Source: Kiritimatiellia bacterium
GTDB lineage: Bacteria > Verrucomicrobiota > Kiritimatiellia > UBA8416 > JABMPJ01
Length of the DNA stretch: 10,031 nt
Direction: 5' to 3'
Assembly (NCBI GenBank): GCA_029939545.1
Contig: JAOZSS010000078.1
Coordinates: forward strand, 1-10,031
In this document: positions 9,201 to 10,031 of the stretch, piece after piece
How the letters are laid out: the number at the start of each line of letters is the position of its first letter
Position numbering within the stretch: the first letter of the stretch is position 1
Notes under the pieces: generated by a model
Told to the model about the DNA's origin: nothing
The model's input: the letters and a program-made list of their open reading frames with translations, nothing else
Database searches by the model: none
Made by a program: the position numbers and the translations under genes

Positions 9201-9358
9201 GGACGGTACTTGACGAGGAGCTCGCCGGGGACGGCGTCAGCGGGAGACAAGCTGGCGAAATCTATGGTGCCGGACTTGGCGGCGTATGCGCCTGTAGTCA
9301 GCAGCAGTAGCGCACAGAAAGTTGTTAAGACACGGCTCCAGCTTGTCGGCATACTCAC
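287..9358 (-). CDS. Giant secreted multidomain double subtilase (S8) with NHL propeller
   Basis: A 3023-residue exported serine endopeptidase of the subtilisin (S8) family. Residues 1-27 form a signal peptide (hydrophobic core, cleavage near AYA-A); there is no lipobox. Domains in order: prodomain 44-118; S8 protease 137-435 (D157, H212, N305, S375); beta domain 440-532; fibronectin-III-like 536-630; MAM/jelly-roll-like 650-800; three modules of CARDB-like, carboxypeptidase-regulatory-like and Ig/BACON-like domains at 805-1122, 1124-1885 and 1886-2404. The second module encloses prodomain 1397-1470 plus S8 protease 1500-1822 (D1529, H1604, N1696, S1764). The third encloses an amidotransferase-like domain 2126-2341. 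Then come an unnamed beta domain 2405-2551, a calcium-type repeat 2553-2575, an NHL propeller 2585-2875, thrombospondin-3-like repeats 2876-2945 and a terminal beta domain 2946-3023. No LPXTG, PEP-CTERM or late membrane helix is visible. The GTG start is chosen because GGAGGG lies nine bases before it; an ATG two codons later is the alternative. Most subtilases are several-fold shorter. The domain calls are by eye. The substrate is unknown. Confidence 0.93.
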   Translation of the reverse strand: MSMPTSWSRVLTTFCALLLLTTGAYAAKSGTIDFASLSPADAVPGELLVKYRPTITTSSHASVHTAAAVGGKAKYSFRTIPWQVVKIPDNVALQAAADAYRSDPRVMLVEPNYIVHAIETVPNDPNYGDLWGMARIDAPFAWDISTGNSDIVVAVIDTGIRYTHEDLADNMWTNPGEIAGNGIDDDGNGYVDDVRGWDFVNNDNDPFDDQGHGTHCAGTIGAVGDNGIGVVGVNWNVKMVAVKFLGLSGGTTADAIKSVEYVSTLSDYVRLSNNSWGGGGFSMALEDAIRESGLKNQLFLAAAGNSSVDNDVTPHYPSSYDLDNIIAVASIASGGSLSSFSCYGKQSVDIGAPGSDIYSTEYDSDSAYGSKSGTSMACPHVAGAAALVWGQNLLATYGEVRDAILDTAQPNPALTGKVVTDGELNVAEAIGQIGGALTLDQLAYRSDAAVLISVADVTVLDPTNTVEVSWRTTSNGILRTEGDLLLYRIPGLPSFTNSLQLTSGVTAVHGDMLRVSYDLTATTNTVLVTAPIDDLPPVISNVRSIPFDATTQVIQWDTDESANAYAVTSLTVPPDTNVWEGTAGYADWGSGLSLFPHDVTVPDLTERSIYHYAVRSADPAGNTSVYPVDLLSSNSMNYPRFATRYLREVYSETFESGELEWTHGGLDDCWKYGVPEFGPSAAFSGSNCWGTCLDGYYPNLMNAWLVSPPIEVGEGARLSFMSWHEIEEGFDNGYVEVNWGSGWHTVITLTGASLGEWVPLTVVLPEASANEIIQIRFRLQSDYVVRQAGWYVDDVIVEMTSEAGIHVLEWVNPVDDRTAYDPDNDADGYPEIGETFDLNFRMFNSQTQDFVNVISRVDCPTDGITIDPAHDTISYGSVAFGDALAGAVGVRVSVTNAPLEPMTHVPFMHTITADGGYVWEDIITLDLTPHETVSGVVTNLGGTPIKDATVHGSAAGYPDVQAETAADGAYVLNGMVSGVGYDVYAAKPGDYGISPSVTVTGPAANVNFALGRAFADPSPSPLTFVVEQTGTDDATLTIANTNALADQHIDVSLTGTVVSANIAISFPGAPDPLTVAPGTSETVTVRVAASGAGTGDYEGAVLLVGNAVTGSEVEVPVEIEVQPGPVLNLLGTITDDSLSGDGDGFIDPGETIEPGLVVDNSMGGADANSVTGLLSFVGSTGVTAVTDGDLDFGTIPVDFFWFDFGEFVVDPAAPDGLELPFELELWDSVGHYWMFPFSMTVEDRSSIRGTITDAVTTLPVDGVTVTAVNAMQSGADVSIADGTYGIHGVASGVYTVSVASVAGYANPLSQVCIVSNADCTVDFALPAMDISWDPESFAVTVPEGREAVDALAISNGSVAAVEVRLRGSMEEGALISPEMELPDATALDWAALTEEDAHLDRLIVRFNEGLDVAAMDNSVAAVGGKILRRLKHIAGALVVIPPHQSLAGAALTLAADSGVAYVEPNYRYKINAAPGTPRREPNDSFYSYGRLYGLDNYAQDDGTADADIDAPECWHHTTGDTNLIVAVLDTGIDWEHTDLAANLWTNPGETGLDTNGVGKATNNVDDDANGYIDDLYGWNFLYSTNGGAYAEIYTDGLPIDDHGHGTHVSGTIGAVGDNGSGVVGVNWHTRIMALKIADMFGAVDAFAAAEALEYAVDNGAKFSNNSWGGSQFSYIFHEMVAHARTNDQLVICAAGNDGLDNDAYASYPASDPSDNIIAVAASDRDAILADFSNWGEDSVDLAAPGVGIVSTYPGDAYAAMDGTSMATPHVVGVAALLKAFAPTAPWNLIKEAIMEGAVHDVRLEGMMRAEGHCNAYNALRLLSAQWMAFNPTVAIVPAGGDTNVAVTFNVGGLLPPGHYEADIVLESGGADTNRIPVSLDVSYAPLPRYVAVRVDDTSAGDGDGYAEPGEQVDLYVTVRNAGSLTLGASSGSLASTTVSVTVDSPGMAWPTLESGDAGEVTAAATVTFGAGVASNVLFSFDLDDGVNPPWTGLQFDLGVWTRHSLTGAVREASTLNGISGATVEFYGTAGGDVQSAAGGAYAVHGLADGDYMFRGRGTGYGRTDWEPVTVTGADVTRDFLLGEAVGDANPTNLTFSLLSGQTNTLPVGLTNSGLSGWTGTVYEIARPRVVVISDGARLTDLEALLHEMGLDVSGLDDNAVEYYTALEGTLSEYDLVIADVGGPNGYGRKFISAEGYAIDQYVNRGGHVILAGRNLLGRPDSQSLRELAGSSTGGIQRVRSSEAVVPAGADEPALTGPYADFSVGDHLEVTSNFYDVAWADTNEQASALLRVGGSDKVMRRRIGAGTVTLWGGHHAGAEWTTPGPLRELFRNLVLELVADDVTWLIPQAAAFDLGVGGASNLDVQVVSPLSPSEVGTNAAALLLIGNLPDQPDRAVRIELITGPVAVRVMSTTGVERWDGTRLEGNSGPSSALYQLISVGADGTNNVADTDGGTTGDDVLLATLDVGALYGRFGDGYAHLPDLGMFTRQFGHELASGAPVYVRAWDSSTFAGAVAYGDSSLYLLQRVADEEHDFGTWVVGTSIDFPASSLAGLRDQDGDSIPDGWAMQFGLDPRNPIGPLAPTVTVLAEATGFDKPGRVVAWSNFVFVADTEHNRITVLSRDLATELSSFGSYGTGNGQFDSPQGLALFGSAQKLIVADTDNFRVQILDVDPVSGALSYATQFGGQGAGAGQFDHPYAVDVSQVSGRIYVADSYNSGMANHRIQRFSSAGAWELSFGVLGSDPGELNQPLGVTLDSSGLLYVAEEENHRVQCLTATGVPLWETGVRGSGTNEFDEPRDVSVGMLSRLYVADTSNHRIGVYRIDGAPGTIIPVGHFGSFGHEDGEFAFPQGVFAMADSPDIYVADTVNGRVQLLRLTMDNDGDGMEDMWEDVNGLDSTDSDDWDDDPDGDGLLNIGEYRIGTDPQNGDSNGNGGSDGLEVALGRDPLADPAWDLLIIRDLAIDPSSVGFNVESGGVYQVETRTNLLSGTWDDLGAPVTGATDGVLSVTVPTVSDPERFYRIRKTN
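290..523 (-). other. Domain: C-terminal beta domain typical of PVC-group secreted proteins (residues 2946-3023)
   Basis: The tail reads VYQVETRTNLLSGTW, then DDLGAPVTG, and ends with RFYRIRKTN. This 'tension between observed text and written text' pattern (YxVxxxTNLLxxxWxxLG...FYR) closes many large secreted proteins of Verrucomicrobiota and relatives. It follows acidic calcium-type repeats (2876-2945; DNDGDGMEDMWE and DPDGDGLLNIGEY). It may help secretion or surface retention, but its role is not known to me. Confidence 0.6.
734..1606 (-). other. Domain: six-bladed NHL-repeat beta-propeller (residues 2585-2875)
   Basis: Six repeats of the NHL signature are visible, each centred on a (V/I/L)(F/Y/I)VA(D/E)xxNxRxxx strand: FVADTEHNRI, IVADTDNFRV, YVADSYNSG...HRI, YVAEEENHRV, YVADTSNHRI and YVADTVNGRV. 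Between them lie the usual FGSxGxGxGxFxxPxG linkers. Six blades make a closed propeller, commonly a surface for binding proteins or glycans. Confidence 0.88.
2336..2983 (-). other. Domain: glutamine-amidotransferase-like Rossmann domain (residues 2126-2341)
   Basis: It starts with a beta strand and turn, RPRVVVISDG, continues with a helix, DLVIADVGG, and YVNRGGHVILAGRNLLGRP, and closes with GAGTVTLWGGHHAGAEW and a helix. This is the layout of class-I amidotransferase-like folds. The usual nucleophile position after GGHVIL is occupied by AGRN, with no cysteine, so amidotransferase activity is unlikely. It is probably a binding or structural domain. The fold assignment is by pattern only. Confidence 0.6.
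3893..5170 (-). other. Domain: second prodomain and S8 protease (residues 1397-1822)
   Basis: A second complete zymogen unit lies in the middle of the chain. The prodomain (1397-1470) reads DRLIVRFNEGL through YVEPNYRYKI. The protease has Asp in VAVLDTGI (D1529), His in GHGTHVSG (H1604), Asn in CAAGNDG (N1696) and Ser in DGTSMATPHV (S1764). It shares long runs with the first unit, such as WTNPGE, the DDDxNGYxDD loop, TIGAVGDNG and GVVGVNW, so the two are paralogous. It differs by a longer insert between the calcium loop and the catalytic His (about 1580-1598). Confidence 0.93.
8054..9229 (-). other. Domain: first prodomain and S8 protease (residues 44-435)
   Basis: The prodomain (44-118) runs from PGELLVKYRP to VEPNYIV, the pattern of fervidolysin-type subtilase prodomains that act as folding helpers and inhibitors and are cut off on maturation. 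The protease has the catalytic Asp in VAVIDTGI (D157), the His in GHGTHCAG (H212), the oxyanion Asn in AAAGNSS (N305) and the Ser in GTSMACPH (S375). An acidic insert NGIDDDGNGYVDD (181-193) looks like a calcium loop. All residues needed for activity are present. Confidence 0.93.
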
Positions 9359-9367
9359 TGTATCAAA

Positions 9368-9373
9368 CCCTCC
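9368..9373 (-). promoter_or_regulatory. Shine-Dalgarno of the giant protease gene
   Basis: The minus strand reads GGAGGG, then nine bases (TTTGATACA), then GTG. The spacing to the GTG at 9358 is normal, whereas it is 15 bases to the ATG at 9352. This supports the GTG start. Confidence 0.7.
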
Positions 9374-9442
9374 AGCAGAACGGCTCTATCCCGCGTCGTC
9401 AGCGCACAGTCCACGCGCACAACTCAACAAGGCAACCCCGCC

Positions 9443-9470
9443 CATGGGGCGCCTGTTTCCGAGCCCCATG
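9443..9470. other. 8-bp stem-loop in the giant gene's leader
   Basis: CATGGGGC (9443-9450) is the exact reverse complement of GCCCCATG (9463-9470), with a 12-base loop. It lies about 85-110 bases upstream of the protease start codon. No T tract follows on either strand, so it is not a terminator. It could stabilise or regulate a long leader. Confidence 0.5.
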
Positions 9471-9546
9471 TCCGATTCAGCGTCCTCTTGTGAACGCCCG
9501 CGAGAAAAAGGCACGTTTATCAACATGAGGAGTGTAGCCCATAGGC

Positions 9547-9575
9547 CATGTACGAGGCAAGCGAGACTTCGTCAA
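9547..9575 (-). promoter_or_regulatory. Candidate promoter of the giant protease gene
   Basis: The minus strand has TTGACG (9575-9570), a 17-base spacer and TACATG (9552-9547). The -35 element is good and the -10 is weak (3 of 6). It would give a leader of roughly 180 bases that includes the stem-loop at 9443-9470. Another promoter nearer the gene cannot be excluded. Confidence 0.3.
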
Positions 9576-9604
9576 GAAATTGTCATCTTGAAGTGAAAAA
9601 GGGG

Positions 9605-9632
9605 TTGCAATCTCATCTCATTCCGGTATCTT
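9605..9632 (+). promoter_or_regulatory. Candidate promoter of tRNA-Gly
   Basis: TTGCAA (9605-9610), 16 bases and TATCTT (9627-9632) lie 20 bases before the tRNA, leaving a short leader. The stretch just after the -10 is GC-rich (ACGCGGCGC), as is common for stringently controlled stable-RNA promoters. Each hexamer matches consensus at 4 of 6 positions. Confidence 0.45.
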
Positions 9633-9651
9633 ACGCGGCGCTTTGGAAAAA

Positions 9652-9726
9652 GCGAGCGTAGCTCAGTGGTAGAGCTTCACGTTGCCAACGTGACTGTCGA
9701 GGGTTCGAATCCCTTCGCTCGCTCCA
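9652..9726 (+). tRNA. tRNA-Gly(GCC)
   Basis: A full cloverleaf. Acceptor stem GCGAGCG (9652-9658) pairs with CGCTCGC (9716-9722). The D stem is GCTC/GAGC, the anticodon stem TCACG/CGTGA, and the loop TTGCCAA has anticodon GCC at 9684-9686. The T arm is GAGGG-TTCGAAT-CCCTT. The discriminator is T and CCA is encoded. It reads GGC and GGU codons. It is divergent from the giant gene. Confidence 0.97.
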
Positions 9727-9727
9727 G

Positions 9728-9757
9728 CCTTCGCTCGCAGCGTAGCGAGAGCGAAGG
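9728..9757. repeat. Bulged hairpin directly after tRNA-Gly
   Basis: CCTTCG pairs with CGAAGG and CTCGC with GCGAG, leaving a two-base bulge on the right arm and a six-base loop (9739-9744). Its left arm repeats, over 11 bases, the 3' end of the tRNA just before it (9712-9722). It looks like a unit of a REP-like dispersed palindrome; only one copy is in this window. Confidence 0.7.
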
Positions 9758-9758
9758 A

Positions 9759-9791
9759 TGCCCTCCACAGCCCGTAGGGCGGCGGAGGGCA
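9759..9791. repeat. Perfect hairpin between the tRNA genes
   Basis: TGCCCTCC (9759-9766) pairs fully with GGAGGGCA (9784-9791). A second stem lies inside, GCCC (9770-9773) with GGGC (9777-9780) around GTA. One base separates it from the preceding hairpin, so the two form a tandem palindromic element of about 64 bases. No T run follows. Confidence 0.75.
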
Positions 9792-9838
9792 ACGATCACG
9801 CAAGAAGGCGAGCTATGGATGGCAGGCCATCCGTGCAA

Positions 9839-9868
9839 GCCTGCGGGATTAAGCCAGGGCGTTTTTTT
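9839..9868 (+). terminator. Possible intrinsic terminator just before tRNA-Lys
   Basis: GCCTG (9839-9843) can pair with CAGGGC (9855-9860) with one bulged G, followed after one base by seven T (9862-9868). This could end the tRNA-Gly transcript. It stops two bases before tRNA-Lys begins, and I see no convincing separate promoter for tRNA-Lys, so the T run may instead be read through. Confidence 0.35.
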
Positions 9869-9870
9869 GT

Positions 9871-9946
<76 letters not shown>

Positions 9947-9951
9947 CTTCG

Positions 9952-9978
9952 AACAGCCGAACATTCGAACAGCCGAAC
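9952..9978. repeat. 27-base dispersed repeat, right copy
   Basis: It is identical to 112-138, in the same orientation, and starts six bases after the tRNA-Lys CCA. Flanking bases differ between the copies apart from the shared TTCG style. The rest of the window to 10031 shows no supported feature. Confidence 0.8.
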
Positions 9979-10031
9979 GGGTGTAACCGGTCTTCCGCTC
10001 TCACTCATGCGACTAAGCGCCCCCCATTTTC

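Noticed and set aside
9278..9358. Lipoprotein signal on the giant protein
   Set aside because: The only early cysteine (C15) lies inside the hydrophobic core, with no lipobox; the AYA-A site fits ordinary signal peptidase I.

Overview
The window is dominated by one very large secreted-protein gene on the minus strand (287-9358, 3023 residues), followed on its right by two plus-strand tRNA genes, tRNA-Gly(GCC) and tRNA-Lys(CTT). The DNA is GC-rich by eye. The giant protein has the style of the PVC group, most likely Kiritimatiellota, Verrucomicrobiota or Lentisphaerota. It ends in a short beta-rich domain of the form 'YQVETRTNLLSGTW...FYRIRK', uses DGDG...PGE calcium-type motifs, and mixes subtilase, carboxypeptidase-regulatory-like and NHL domains. 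This placement is inference; no phylogenetic marker gene is present.

Layout, left to right. Positions 1-58 hold the first 19 codons of a minus-strand gene that runs off the left edge; it starts like a signal peptide and has a Shine-Dalgarno. Positions 59-286 are intergenic, built largely from TTCG/CGAA words. They contain a 27-base repeat that recurs exactly at 9952-9978 and a 19-base inverted repeat that may end transcription of the giant gene. Positions 287-9358 are the giant gene. Positions 9359-9651 separate the divergent giant gene and tRNA-Gly and hold candidate promoters for both, plus an 8-bp stem-loop in the giant gene's leader. Between the two tRNA genes (9727-9870) lie two strong hairpins, a chain of weaker competing hairpins and a seven-T run. 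After tRNA-Lys comes the second copy of the 27-base repeat; I see nothing further in the last ~50 bases.

The giant protein carries two complete subtilisin-type (S8) zymogen units, each with its own prodomain and an intact Asp/His/Asn/Ser set. The main discovery is how it is built. A three-part module (CARDB-like domain, carboxypeptidase-regulatory-like domain, Ig/BACON-like domain) occurs three times. In the first copy the Ig-like domain is continuous. In the second it appears to be split by the whole second prodomain-protease, and in the third by a glutamine-amidotransferase-like Rossmann domain, at about the same point. The C-terminal third adds an unnamed domain, a six-bladed NHL propeller, calcium-type repeats and a terminal beta domain. 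The likely role is an exported protease working on polymers or proteins outside the cytoplasm; the substrate cannot be read from the sequence.
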